A stretch of 64,000 nt of DNA from Bacteroidota bacterium (GTDB lineage Bacteria > Bacteroidota > Bacteroidia > Chitinophagales > BACL12): assembly GCA_016706865.1 (NCBI GenBank), contig JADJIS010000001.1, positions 704,492-768,491 of the forward strand, in the 5' to 3' direction. Positions 28,634 through 39,487 of this stretch are shown here, in pieces (the stretch's first letter is position 1; each line of letters begins with the position of its first letter). Below the pieces are notes generated by a model. The model saw only the letters and a list, made by a program, of their open reading frames with translations, did no database searches and was not told where the DNA came from. A program made the translations under genes and the position numbers.

Positions 28634-29631
28634 TTATTGTTCAGTTTCCTTAATTGGGAATACTATAGAGGCTACAATTGAAAGGATCAAAACACCTCCA
28701 ACAACTGCTAGTGAAAGGGGTGATGTGATATGGAAAAATGGTGCTATAACCATTTTCAAACCAATAAAAGCCAAGATTATTGCAAGGCCATACTTTAAAC
28801 GACTGAACATGTGAATGAAGTTTGCAAGTAGAAAGTACAATGACCGTAAGCCCAAAATTGCAAATATGTTGGATGTGTAAAGTATAAACGGGTCGTCCGG
28901 AGCAATAGCAAAAATTGCTGGAATAGAATCCACTGCAAACAATAAATCCGTAAATTCAATAACACCCACAACAACCAATAAAGGTGTTGCTACTTTAATA
29001 CCATTTTCAATTGTGAAGAACTTATCCTTATCAAATTCTTTACTAACCTTAAACAATTTATAAATAAATTTTGCTCCGGGACTTTTACTGAAATCTTTTT
29101 CATCGTCATCATCGACTCCAGCAAACCATGACTTTATACCCGCATAAATTAAAAATGCTCCAAAAAGTGTTAGCACTACATTTATAGAAACAACTTTTCC
29201 AAAATTTTCATTTCAGGTAAATAAGTTACATTGATTAAACCAACGCCAGAGAATATGAAAATAGCTCTCATAACTAATGCCCCAATTATCCCCCAAAACA
29301 AAACCTTGTGTTGATATTCTCTAGGAACATTAAAAAATCCAAAAACAAGAATAAAAACGAAAAGATTGTCCACCGACAATGCCTTTTCAATCCAATAAGC
29401 AGTTTGATATTGGGCAAATTTTTCCAAACCAGCGGTTTCATTCGTTATTATATAAATGAATATGCTAAAAATCATTGAAATACCAATCCAAACCAGGGAC
29501 CAGATAGCTGCTTCCTTATTAGAAATAATATGACTTTTTTTATTAAAAACACCTAAGTCCAGTAAAAGCATTATAATAACAACTACAGAAAATGCTGCAA
29601 TTATTCCAGGGTGATTGATTAAATTGTCCAT
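28634..29631 (-). CDS. terC: TerC/Alx family membrane protein; frame broken at 29195-29198
   Basis: Integral membrane protein of eight to nine segments. N-part: AAFSVVVIIMLLLDLGVF, WIEKALSVDNLFVFILVFGFF, WGIIGALVMRAIFIFSG; C-part: VVLTLFGAFLIYAGIKSW, FTDLLFAVDSIPAIFAI, GLRSLYFLLA and GLAIILAFIGLKMVIAPFFH. The paired DNLF and DSIPA motifs are TerC hallmarks. The first frame stops at 29182; adding one A to A4 (29195-29198) gives LEKVVSINVVLTLFG and a full ~332-residue protein, the normal length. TerC is the membrane partner of TerD and, in Alx relatives, a Mn exporter. Confidence 0.88.
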
Positions 29632-29850
29632 TCTAAGTTAGCTTCTTTTTTGTGATTTTTAGATTAATTATTTTGGGTTAAATGATTCCTATTATTTTAC
29701 CTTTTGTTATTTTAAAAGTAAAATATGTTATTTCACTAGCTATTTCAATCTGTTAGAAGCTAAATGAGCTTCGATAATCAGTTTTGCAATTATTTGGTTT
29801 CAATTGATAATTGGAATTTAAAAACGAATTTGATTATCACATTTATAAAA

Positions 29851-30072
29851 TTAAAATTTTTGAATAAGTTTCTTTAATATTGATATTACAAAAATAATAA
29901 CAAACGCGATTATAATTGGTGTAAAAACTGAAATCCAGTTGATATTATTAAATAGGACTTTTATTACAAAAAGAACAACACAAAAAAATATCGACAAATA
30001 AATTAGTATATTACTAAATGTTGATTTATTTTTCTTTCTTTTTGCCACCCTAATTAATGAGAATTTTTGCAA
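29851..30072 (-). CDS. Small two-helix membrane protein
   Basis: Up to 73 residues: a basic N-terminus (VAKRKKNK) and two membrane segments (IYLSIFFCVVLFVIKVLF, FTPIIIAFVIIFVISIL). The only starts are TTG at 30072 or GTG at about 30048. Three bases after the OmpA-like gene. No family recognised. Confidence 0.5.
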   Translation of the reverse strand: MQKFSLIRVAKRKKNKSTFSNILIYLSIFFCVVLFVIKVLFNNINWISVFTPIIIAFVIIFVISILKKLIQKF

Positions 30073-30074
30073 AA

Positions 30075-30877
30075 TTATTTCACAGTCACTTCAACCCGGC
30101 GATTCATTTGCCTCCCTTCTTCGGTATCGTTATTAGCGATTGGATCATCTATTCCTTACCCATCGATATAATCTTGTCGGCACTAATACCTTGTAAAATT
30201 AAATAGTTTTTAAAATTATCAGCCCTAGCTTGTGAAATTATTTTATTTGCTGCTAAATCCCCTTCACTACTTGCAAATCCAAATATAGTTATGGAACCAT
30301 TAATATTGTTTTCAAGATAGCTTTTAATTTGTTCAACTATTTCGGAATCAATGTTCTCCGGACCAGTCCCTGCCTTTTTAAAAGTAGCTGTTACCTTATT
30401 ATTTATAACCGGTTTCTTATTGCTTAAAGTAGTTTTATTTTTTTCCTCTGCTGTTTTATTTTCCGCTATAGGTTTAGTTGAAGTTTCATTTCCAGATCGC
30501 ACTTCATTGGTTGCGTTTACTGTACCAATTTCTTCCGGAGATTCTTCAGCAATTAAATCAGATGTTTTTTCAGAACCCAATTCTCCATCATTTGCTTTTT
30601 TTTCTTCAATATTAGTATTTTGCTTAGTTTCAACAATGCTATCATTTTGAATTGTGTCGCTATTGTCTTCATTTGATCTAGAATTAACATACCACGCTCC
30701 AAAAGCAAGAATAATTAATGCGACAATACCCCTTAGCCATGATTTTGATCCCGTATTTCTTTTTCTATTTGGTGTTCCTCCTGATTCCTCTTTGGATAAG
30801 TCGAATTTGGAATTTGATTTTTTCTTCAAATCTAACTTTAATCCAGATCCATCATTTTTATTTAAGTTAAATGCCAT
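30075..30877 (-). CDS. OmpA-like peptidoglycan-binding membrane protein; frame broken at 30154-30155
   Basis: Cytoplasmic N-terminus with three short FNLNK/LDLKKK/FDLSK motifs, one membrane helix near 49-66 (LRGIVALIILAFGAWYV), a long charged linker, and a periplasmic OmpA_C domain (YLENNINGSITIFGFASSEGD, KIISQARADNFKNYL). The frame stops at 30149 after MGKE; adding one G at 30154-30155 supplies the missing end (GIDDPIANNDTEEGR ... NRRVEVTVK), exactly the OmpA motif that closes the domain. It would tie the Ter machinery to the cell wall. The N-terminal motif is shared with TerD proteins of the same cluster. Confidence 0.82.
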
Positions 30878-30900
30878 AATATTAATTTTAAAAGCATAAA

Positions 30901-31554
30901 TTAAGTATACATATCTACCAATGTTTGCAAACTGCCATTGTGTGACCTTCCCATCGCTTCAAACTCCCAAGAATTATCAACACGATATAATCTTCCGAAT
31001 TCAATTGCATCCTCATTCGAGGATTCTTTTGCTAGGTCATATCTGAGTATTTCATCACCAGTAGCTTCATTTAAAATTCTTATATAACAATCGTCCACCA
31101 TTCCAAAATTTTGGTTTAAAGTTCTTCGATCCTTTTTATTGTCATTAGGAAATTTACAAATAGTTGCACAAATTATTATTTGTTCAATTTTACTATTCAC
31201 TTTTGAGAGGTCAATAATCATATCCTCATCGTCATCTCCATCGCTTCTTTTTCCATCAGGATCATCAATTGCGCCAAGTATCGATTTATCTTCAGTGATT
31301 GGCCTAAATAATCCCCGCTCTTTGGAATCCTCAATACAGTTTCCCATTCTGACTTGACCATAAAACACAAAATAGCTATCCGATGGAATTTTGAAACTAC
31401 TATTAAGTGCAAAAGCAGAAACATCTAAATCAAAATCTGGCCCATTGGATTCTTCATTTGGATCCCACCCCATCCCAATACGTACTATTGTTAAACCAGG
31501 AACTCCTTTTGATAAAGGGAACCTCTCTCCTTTATTTAAATTAAAACTTCCCAT
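30901..31554 (-). CDS. TerD family protein
   Basis: 217 residues: FNLNKGERFPLSKG, VRIGMGWDPNEE, PDFDLDVSAFALNSS, VFYGQVRMGN, then an insert, IDDPDGKRSDGDDDEDM (acidic Ca loop near 108-118), FGMVDDCYIRI and FGRLYRVDNSWEFEAMG. All TerD landmarks present. Lies between the OmpA-like gene and another TerD gene (gaps of 23 and 15 bases). Confidence 0.88.
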   Translation of the reverse strand: MGSFNLNKGERFPLSKGVPGLTIVRIGMGWDPNEESNGPDFDLDVSAFALNSSFKIPSDSYFVFYGQVRMGNCIEDSKERGLFRPITEDKSILGAIDDPDGKRSDGDDDEDMIIDLSKVNSKIEQIIICATICKFPNDNKKDRRTLNQNFGMVDDCYIRILNEATGDEILRYDLAKESSNEDAIEFGRLYRVDNSWEFEAMGRSHNGSLQTLVDMYT

Positions 31555-31569
31555 ATTACTATTTTTTAG

Positions 31570-32137
31570 TTATTGATATAAATCGATTAAAGTACTTAAA
31601 CCACCTGAAAATGCTTGACCCATAGCTTCCACACTCCAATTACCCCCATTACGCGAAATTGATGCTATTATTAATGAATCTTGTCCATCAAAATTTGCAT
31701 TTAATTTATAATTACACAAAATAGAGTTATCAGCCTCATTTCGGATATTTATAAAGGAGTTTTCTACATTTCCAAAATGATGGCCTCTTACTTCGGATTC
31801 ATGTATTGTTATAACAAAATATAAAAATTCAACTCTAGAATCAATTTTACTTAGATCAATTCTTATTGATTCATCATCGCCTTCGCCATCTCCATCCCTA
31901 TTATCACCAGTATGTATAACGGAACCATCACTGGTTGATAAATTATTATAAAAAATAAAATGTTCATCGCTGACTAATTTGCCATTTGCGCCAAGCAAAA
32001 AAACACTTACATCACAATCAACCGGGGTTCCATTTATAGTTGCCTCATCCCACCCGAGACCCGCTATTATTTTTTGAATGCCTGGTTTTATTTTGTTAAT
32101 ATCTATTGGTTTTTTTTTTTTCTAATACAATTGCCAT
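31570..32137 (-). CDS. TerD family protein; frame broken in A12 at 32110-32121
   Basis: Start ATG at 32137 gives MAIVLEKKK, then a run of twelve A. Removing one A (or adding two) restores PIDINKIKPGIQKIIAGLGW and CDVSVFLLGANGK, joining the open frame that runs to 31570 (DGDGEGDDESIRIDLSK, ENSFINIRN, SIEAMGQAF-like end). About 188 residues, normal TerD size. Without repair the protein would start inside strand 3 and lack the GLGW core, so the gene must be read across the run. Such an A12 could also be phase-variable. Confidence 0.82.
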
Positions 32138-32148
32138 ATTTATAAAAT

Positions 32149-33582
32149 TTAGTTTAAAAAATAATCGTTATTTTTTTTTTTCGGTAACTCAGGAGTTTTA
32201 ATATATCTTTCCACTTTTAATACAACTTTATCTTTAATTCCTACAACTTTTACAGTCATTCCAATTTCTAAATTCGATTTTTCGGCAAAACCCTGATAAA
32301 TTTTGTTCTCAATAATAATTTTACCAGTTGGATTCATTGGTGTATTTGTAATCCCAACTTTACCTATTAATTTATAATGGTCTTCTTGAGGCGGAGGTGG
32401 CACTTTTGGTTTAAGAGGTTGTGAGGAAGGTCCTGAAACTATGTTGTGATCGACAACAAAAGTGTTCTCCGAATTTTGTTGCTTCAATGAAAGACTATCA
32501 TTAGCTGTATAATCTGATTTTACAATTTTTTCAAAAATAAGCTTCATTGTATCATTAATTACAGAAATTTCAATACGCTTAACATTATTATATTTTTTTA
32601 AAAGTCTGCTAAGAAAAAACGCTGTGTTTATTTCCTCACTAGCCAACAGTATCGTAAGATTATTAATAATAATATTATTTATCTTTGACATTTCATCGAT
32701 TGCAGAAAAGATTATTGTGTCATTAATGTAATATATCAACCTATCATTTAAACTTCTTTCATTTACGCGAAACCAGAAATTTGCACCACTAGAAAGCTCA
32801 ACCTCGCCCTTAATAATTGGAGAAATTTGTTCAAGAAGGCCAGCGCAAAATGGTAATATATAGCTTAATTCAATATCCTTATCCATAATTAAAAACGAAT
32901 TCTGTGCAGAGATATACTCCAGAATCAATTCGCCAAGTATTTTAACTCGAGGGTCAGCTCCTTGACCAATAAGTTTTGCAGAACTTAATAATTCGGAATT
33001 AAGATCTTTATAAAGTTCCAAGTATAAATTATTATCTATGCCATTTAAAAGCAACAGAGATTTTGCCTCATTTATAAATCCATTAATTGAAAGCACCTCA
33101 AACAATGATTTATTGAAATCCACCCTATCTATATTGAAATAGCCAGCTTCTAAAAATAAATTTTCTATAAGAGCCTTCTCTCTTTCCTCTAAATCAGATT
33201 CAAACATAAACCTAAGCGGAAAATTTTGTCTATAAGATTCTATAGAATCCCCCTTATACAAAACTGCATTGATAAAATGTGAAAGATATTGTTCCACACC
33301 TGAATAAAACAGCTGTTTTACTGGTTTTTTTATGCCATAAATAGTAAAATGTTTACTTGGATCTTTAACAATTTCAAAATAATTACCATAAGCATTTGGA
33401 TCATTTAAATAAAATCTATCCCTGGCGGCATTTCCAAAAGTAAAATCGTTTCCATTTACATAAAAATATAAAGGAACAATATTGGAATCTTTAATTATCA
33501 AAGGTGCAAATGGACTCCTTTCTGACTGATACCAGAAAGTAACGGAACGTTTTGAAACTTTTAATAATACACAAAAATTCAT
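32149..33582 (-). CDS. Degenerate Hsp70-like protein with C-terminal NfeD-like OB fold
   Basis: 477 residues. The first ~120 (VNGNDFTFGNAARDRFYLN ... QLFYSGVEQYLSHF) resemble the start of an Hsp70-type ATPase domain but lack the phosphate motifs. The middle is helical. A Pro-rich linker (KPKVPPPPQED) leads to a C-terminal domain LIGKVGITNTPMNPTGKI ... GMTVKVVGIKDKVVLKVE, the soluble OB fold of NfeD proteins. Six bases from the ASKHA ATPase gene, so they likely form a complex. NfeD proteins partner with SPFH proteins at membranes. Confidence 0.65.
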   Translation of the reverse strand: MNFCVLLKVSKRSVTFWYQSERSPFAPLIIKDSNIVPLYFYVNGNDFTFGNAARDRFYLNDPNAYGNYFEIVKDPSKHFTIYGIKKPVKQLFYSGVEQYLSHFINAVLYKGDSIESYRQNFPLRFMFESDLEEREKALIENLFLEAGYFNIDRVDFNKSLFEVLSINGFINEAKSLLLLNGIDNNLYLELYKDLNSELLSSAKLIGQGADPRVKILGELILEYISAQNSFLIMDKDIELSYILPFCAGLLEQISPIIKGEVELSSGANFWFRVNERSLNDRLIYYINDTIIFSAIDEMSKINNIIINNLTILLASEEINTAFFLSRLLKKYNNVKRIEISVINDTMKLIFEKIVKSDYTANDSLSLKQQNSENTFVVDHNIVSGPSSQPLKPKVPPPPQEDHYKLIGKVGITNTPMNPTGKIIIENKIYQGFAEKSNLEIGMTVKVVGIKDKVVLKVERYIKTPELPKKKNNDYFLN

Positions 33583-33588
33583 TAGTAA

Positions 33589-36500
33589 CTATACCTTTTG
33601 GATTCCTTTTAATAAATGTTTTTCAAAAAAATTCATTCCCTCTAAAATTATTATTGGAGCAACATAGTCAAATTTCTTCTGTTCCTCTTTCTTTCTTTTT
33701 TGAGCTTCGATAAAATCCGGATCTTGTTTTATATAACTTTCAATATTCATGTCCTGAAATCCTGCCATAAAATCAGCGGGGCTCATTTTTAATCCAAACA
33801 TGGCAGAGGATACCTTAAAGAATAAATCAGCGAAATTCATAAATTTGGGACAAGGTTGTTGACCTTGCTTTGGAGCACATATAAAGTATTCCCCAATGTG
33901 TTCCATCATTTCAGCTGTAATTGAATTTCCATAATTTAAATATTTCATTTCTCCGTTTGCGGTAATTACACAAAAATTTTCCTCGCCCAATATTTCTATT
34001 GCCTCTTTGTTTTTAGGCACTAGGATTGGTGTAATATGAGTTGGAATTGCCAACCCTTTAGAAACTTCATATTTAACATCAGCATTATTGTCTTTCTTTC
34101 GGCTATTAATATTGATTATTTGAACTGGATAATTAATAGGGGTAATTGTCTGCTTAGCCACATTTTCACCTCCAATTCCCCTTATAAACATCTGGGTATA
34201 GTAATCATTTGCTGCTTTGGAATTAACAGCAGAAAACCAATCGAAAATTCGAGCACCTTTTCCTGCAAATGCTATATTAATTTTTGGCGCCAAAGCCTTC
34301 ACATGGGGAGGTGCATCCTCTGATTTTACAATTTCCGATCGCAGTTTGAATGCTAATTGACCAGCATAATACATAATTAAACCAGTTACATACAAATTAA
34401 TACTCATCATCTCCTTGCATTCTGCAGCAATTAATAAATAAAAAGTATTGAAATCGCTATCATCAAGTCTGTCTACTAATTGTTCAAAATAATAAGGGGC
34501 CGTATTCTCTGAAAATTTATTATCCCCTTTATTTAAACCTTGAATTGAAATGTTTTTCTTTTCACACATCTTCAATAAAACCGATTTGAAATTAGGTGAA
34601 AATTTTGTGGCCTGAGCGACACGCTGGGCTGCAAATCGAATTGAATTTTGTTTAATCATGGCTTTGCCGCCATCCATTTGGCATAGTGCAGTAATATCAG
34701 TAGTACTTCCACCTATGTCAAAGCAAAGTACTAATTCTCCTGGATTAACGGAATAGCCAGAATTTACCAAATAATTAGCCACAGCGCATGCTTCTGTTAA
34801 AGATTCCTCATTACCTAAAAGTTTAAAATCAAACCTAATAGGACCTGTTTCAGTCGCTATATCTATTGATTTTTTATTCTTTTTCGGTGTTTCATCCCCC
34901 CAGCCGCTCTTTGCAGTTTCTTGTTCCACCCACCCGGTATCATTGTTTTCACCATTTATTAATGAATCATCGTTCCAACCAACATTACTTTCAATCTCAC
35001 CAAAGGAACTACCACTTGTATCACCGATTTCAGAAAGATCTGATGGGGGATAAGTTTTTAAGGTTACTTTACTTTCAATGGGACTAATTTCTTTTAATGA
35101 ATCCCAAATAGCCCTGTATTCGCTTAGTAAACCCTTGCCCATTGAGGAAGGATATGACCATTTTAATGTATGGGGTTCATGACCCTCAATAAATAATTGC
35201 GCGTAGACATGTAAAAGCAGCGAACTTAAATAAGCCGTTTTATAACTTTTGTCAATGCTCTGAGTTGACCATTTCATATTATGAACTAATTCTGCTCTTC
35301 CAACTCTATTAAACCCCAAGGTATATCTATTGTTTTGTGCATTTTCAATTGGAAGGTTCTTTTCAAAACAAGGAAATCCTCCTTTTACTGCCTGAGCTGC
35401 TAACGAATCATTTGAATTACTATTATCGTTTACTAAACGTCTTGGGTCATGTATTGTGAGAATAGATTTTATAGAGTTTGAAATAATTTCATCATTTTGA
35501 AAAAGAAAATTTCATCTTCAACCGCTGGCCTTTCATCATTATTTTTAGCATCATTAGAAAGTAGGGAAACTCTTCGATTTTTAAACTTTAAATTATCACA
35601 CACTTCATTTCTACTTCCTGAGAAATATGCAATTGATGAATTGGTGCTACCAAAATCAAATCCGAGATTTGCAGGTGCTAAATCAACTACCGGGTTCTTC
35701 AACAAATTTGAAGGGAAAGTTTGGCTACTTCCTGTACCATCATATCTTATAATCCCAAAACCACAATCAATACCGGCATGGGCAAATTTTATACCTTTAT
35801 ATGGCCTATTACTTTCGTAAATTTCATATTTATATTTATTGTCTGCAACTGAATTGTTAGAAGTAATATGCAACTGAATCTTTATACTATCATACTCTTT
35901 ATCCAATATACTAACTTTACCTTTATTAGCAAGATATAAAGGAACCTTATTCTTATCTAAAACAATTCGAAAAAAATCATCATTCACATCACCAATAAAG
36001 GGAGTTGCTTGAAATTTGGCATCATTATGTGGTATTTCAGAATATAGAAAATATCTATTCCATTGTTTGGATATAAAATTTGGCCACAATAGAATATCTT
36101 GTCCTATTATAGAATCACGGGTAACTTTATATACAACTTGTTTTGTTATTTCATTACCGGTTTGTGTGTAGAGTTTCAATTGAACAATTAATTTTTCACC
36201 ATCCTTGTCAATTGGATCGTAAATTGCAGATATGCGAGATTTTACATTTGAAAACTCATCCAAACCTACTAAAGCTGTCAAGTTTGCACCAAAAACATTT
36301 AATGCAAGAGGAGTTAAAGGCAAAGTAAAATATGCAAAGTTATTCGATTGACCTTTAGTTTCAGCCTCCAATAAAAGAATTGGTTTGTTCTTTAAATAAT
36401 TTTTTGTTTCGGAACCTTCCCTTCCGAAATCAATTTGAGCAATTTCAAAAGATTCGGACAATAACAAATCTTTAGGATCAAAAGGAATTGACCCATCTAT

Positions 36501-37445
36501 ACTTGCATCGCTTGAAATAATACCTTCAGATCCAAATAATTCAGTAGAATAGTTAAATAGGATACTAAATGGATATCTAAAAATAGAACCTACCTCAGGA
36601 GGCGTTTGATTATCCAATTTCGGAAATCCTTTTCCAACCTGATACTTAACCATATCACTCATCCAATTTTGGATGCAACCATAAATATTACTGTAGTCAG
36701 GTTTTAAAATATCTTCTAATCCATCGAAATTTTTTCTAAATTTATCTATGTTATTCAGAATGTGATTTGCATATCCATATATTTTAAATAGTTCATCAGG
36801 TTTTAGTTCCGATTGAAGGGGGTCAATAAATTTTCCATTGTTGATATTTATAAAGGGTAATTTCTCCTTAAGTTTATATGAAACAGATGAGAATAAAAAA
36901 CAATCAGGAGAGGTACCCCCTACAACTGTTCCATTAAATGAAATTACATCAATAAATGGTATTTTATCTGCATTATTTGATAAAGACTGGTCACACCATA
37001 ACGGTTGCCTTTCAAAAAGCACGTTACCAAAAGCACCTATTGGTTCATATATATTCTCTGTATCTATTATTTTTTTCCCATCAGAGTAAGATAATGAAAT
37101 TCTATCTATTTGAATATCCTTATAATTTAAAGCTATACAAGTTATAAATCCTTTCCATTCACTGATCAATGATTTATAAAACAGCATTAAACCACTAACT
37201 TCAGCATCCTTATCAGTTATAGAGTCTAATGCATTTCGAAAAAGATTAGCTCTAGCATATACTGTTGGCATCCCTGAAACAATCGATCCTATATCAACTG
37301 ATGAATTCCCTTCCTTATCTACCGCGATTTCAGGAATGAGTATATTCTTCGTAAAATTTGGCAACTCCTTCAAACTATCCCAAGCATATTTTACACCAGG
37401 TTGGATCGTCTTTGAATTTATAGTAAGTGCTTTAATTGGCGCCAT
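33589..37445 (-). CDS. Very large ASKHA (Hsp70/actin-fold) ATPase; frame broken at 35500-35504
   Basis: About 1285 residues after repair. N-terminal ~590 residues have no recognised domain. Then the ASKHA ATPase: phosphate-1 LGFDFGSTNSSIAYF (about 594-608), phosphate-2 LCFDIGGSTTDITAL near nucleotide 34719, and adenosine motif IAFAGKGARIFDWFS near 34270. The first frame ends at 35469 and the second opens just before it; adding one T to the T5 at 35500-35504 reads FFQNDEIISNSIKSILTIHD ... with no stop. Each half alone lacks one phosphate motif, so neither could bind ATP normally. Distantly like the SrfB virulence-factor family. Between the tubulin-like and NfeD-like genes. Confidence 0.78.
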
Positions 37446-37454
37446 TAAATTGAA

Positions 37455-39110
37455 TTAACTTAAATTAAAATTCTGTGAAGTAGTTAATGCGTTATAGATA
37501 TGTGCTAGAAATTTTTCCTTTGTAGTATTAACTTTCTGCTCATCTTTCGGTCCTATATTAATTAATTTGTCAATAAAAGTGCCGTATCTATCTGATAAAA
37601 GCCCACCTTTTGGCCAATGGTATTTTTGGTCAGTAAAAATTGTACCTACATCTAATTTCTTTAGCTCCGTTTGCGTGTCGGGGAACGCCTCACTATTAAA
37701 CAAAAACGACCCTGGTGCGACTGTTTTCCTTATCTGATATAACCAACCAGGTGCAAATTTTACATTACCATTTTCATTAACAAAATTATAAGCAAATAAT
37801 TTAAAATATTCGTTTATTTGATCACATTCTACATTTGTGATGGAGCTATACTGTGTTAACTTTTGTTTTTCACATCTTGTTATAAATCCCTTAACACCGG
37901 TATCACCGATTGAACCTCCATTAACTGTTAATGATATATGTGCAAATGAGAAGAAGGCACCCAATCTATTCGCAAAGTTGTTGCCTGCATTATTATGGCT
38001 TCCAACAAAATCATCAAAAGAAAAATTAAAAATATTTTCTTTAAATTCAACTGCCTTGTATAGATATTGAGCAGTTGCACTGTCAAAACCATCTACTCTT
38101 GTAAAAAAGTCATATGCTGCACAAGCACAGAGTAATTCAGTTATATGACAAGGGTTCTTTTGTGACGCACCACCAGTTATTGTTTTATGCCCAGAGTTTT
38201 CGTCATCCACCTTTTTACTTTCTATTGGCCATCCAATATGGTATAAAATTTTGTAACTTTTTTGAACTGTGGGGTCATTTTGATAAAATTGAAGTGCTGC
38301 TTGACTGTTTAAAGGAAAAAAAGAAGAATCTGCAATAACACTATTTTCCTTCGTGGATTTTTCTTTGTTATCAGGCTTTTTAAAGGTAAAATACTCTGTA
38401 AGTAACGTTGATCCAAATTTAGCCTTAGAAATATCAATTGTTTCTTTATTGCCTGACCTTATTTGAATAAATTCCTGTAATGCTTTAGGAATTACAGGAA
38501 TTGAAGAAGCACCAGTTCCGCCAAATATAGACCCGAAAATAAACACTCTTGCACTTGCCCCAGCAATTTTCACTTTTGTAACAAATTGTTCTAATTCCCT
38601 CTCTTCAGGTTTTGCATTAATACCTTTTGTTAAGTTTCTTGCAGCTTCCAGGATACCGTGATACATTAACATTGAACCTAAATGCGTTTGCGCTCTATAT
38701 CCATGTGCCAAATTGAACTCTTGAACTGATGAATTTTCTAAAAACAAATCTGAAATTAATTTATTTGCTTTTTGAGTCTCTGCAGTTCCCGAAGAAATTT
38801 TACTAATATTTTTATATGTCTCTCTTCCGATATCTGAATAATTTGTATAATATTTATGCAAATTTAGTTTTGCAGAAAAAAAGGTATTTGCATTTGGTGT
38901 GCCTCCTACTATACTGCCTGAAGATTTAACTTGATTATATAATAGTATTAAATCTTCAACTCTTTTTTTATTCCCATTTGTTGAATCAGTATCTAAAGTT
39001 AATATCTCAATTTCTTGATTATCAAACATCCCAATTGCACATAAATGTGTAAAAGATTCCAAACATCGCATCCCGGTTCCGCCGATTGCAATTACAAAAA
39101 GTTTATCCAT
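37455..39110 (-). CDS. Tubulin/FtsZ-like GTPase
   Basis: 551 residues. Nucleotide-binding VIAIGGTGMRCLESF near 6-20, ILTLDTDSTNG near 36-46, and the tubulin-signature glycine loop IFGGTGASSIPVI near 195-207 (for GGGTGTGA). This is the tubulin_2-like family, distinct from cell-division FtsZ, often found with vWA and OmpA-like genes and proposed to remodel membranes. Here it lies 10 bases from the ASKHA ATPase gene and 20 from a small membrane-protein gene. Likely polymerises with GTP, though this is inference. Confidence 0.85.
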   Translation of the reverse strand: MDKLFVIAIGGTGMRCLESFTHLCAIGMFDNQEIEILTLDTDSTNGNKKRVEDLILLYNQVKSSGSIVGGTPNANTFFSAKLNLHKYYTNYSDIGRETYKNISKISSGTAETQKANKLISDLFLENSSVQEFNLAHGYRAQTHLGSMLMYHGILEAARNLTKGINAKPEERELEQFVTKVKIAGASARVFIFGSIFGGTGASSIPVIPKALQEFIQIRSGNKETIDISKAKFGSTLLTEYFTFKKPDNKEKSTKENSVIADSSFFPLNSQAALQFYQNDPTVQKSYKILYHIGWPIESKKVDDENSGHKTITGGASQKNPCHITELLCACAAYDFFTRVDGFDSATAQYLYKAVEFKENIFNFSFDDFVGSHNNAGNNFANRLGAFFSFAHISLTVNGGSIGDTGVKGFITRCEKQKLTQYSSITNVECDQINEYFKLFAYNFVNENGNVKFAPGWLYQIRKTVAPGSFLFNSEAFPDTQTELKKLDVGTIFTDQKYHWPKGGLLSDRYGTFIDKLINIGPKDEQKVNTTKEKFLAHIYNALTTSQNFNLS

Positions 39111-39130
39111 TTTTAAATATTATTATAGGA

Positions 39131-39460
39131 TTAAAACCAATGACCCAATTTTCCATTTTTAAACATTTTGCTCAAGATAAATCCAATAATGATATAAAGA
39201 ACAAAACCCGCCCCTGTAGCAATACTTAGATCCGATACATACTTGTCAACCACCATTATATTGCCCTTTGGCATAAACAGGAAGTAACCTAATGAAAAAT
39301 TTATAGCTGGATTTAGAATCGCTAATATCCAAAACCACATTTTTCTCTTACCAGGGTCTTTGGGATTGCTTCCACCCTCAAATTTTATGGCATTTGCAAT
39401 AAAAATAGATAATAGTAAAAAAACAAGTGCAGTTATAATTGAAATTATGTATGCTGTCAT
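39131..39460 (-). CDS. Small three-helix membrane protein
   Basis: 109 residues with membrane segments near 3-25 (AYIISIITALVFLLLSIFIA), 43-62 (WFWILAILNPAINFSLGYFL) and 81-101 (ATGAGFVLYIIIGFILSKMF). No family recognised. It sits between the tubulin-like GTPase and the lipoprotein, suggesting a membrane docking part. Confidence 0.65.
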   Translation of the reverse strand: MTAYIISIITALVFLLLSIFIANAIKFEGGSNPKDPGKRKMWFWILAILNPAINFSLGYFLFMPKGNIMVVDKYVSDLSIATGAGFVLYIIIGFILSKMFKNGKLGHWF

Positions 39461-39487
39461 ATTTGTGAATTGAGTTTAGTTGATAAA

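Noticed and set aside
31570..31998. Short TerD starting at the internal Met (31998)
   Set aside because: It would lack the GLGW/FDLDV core; the missing part is present upstream beyond the A12 run.
35469..35510. Two separate genes for the ASKHA ATPase halves
   Set aside because: The second frame has only a TTG start mid-domain, and its upstream codons continue the conserved chain; each half lacks one phosphate motif.
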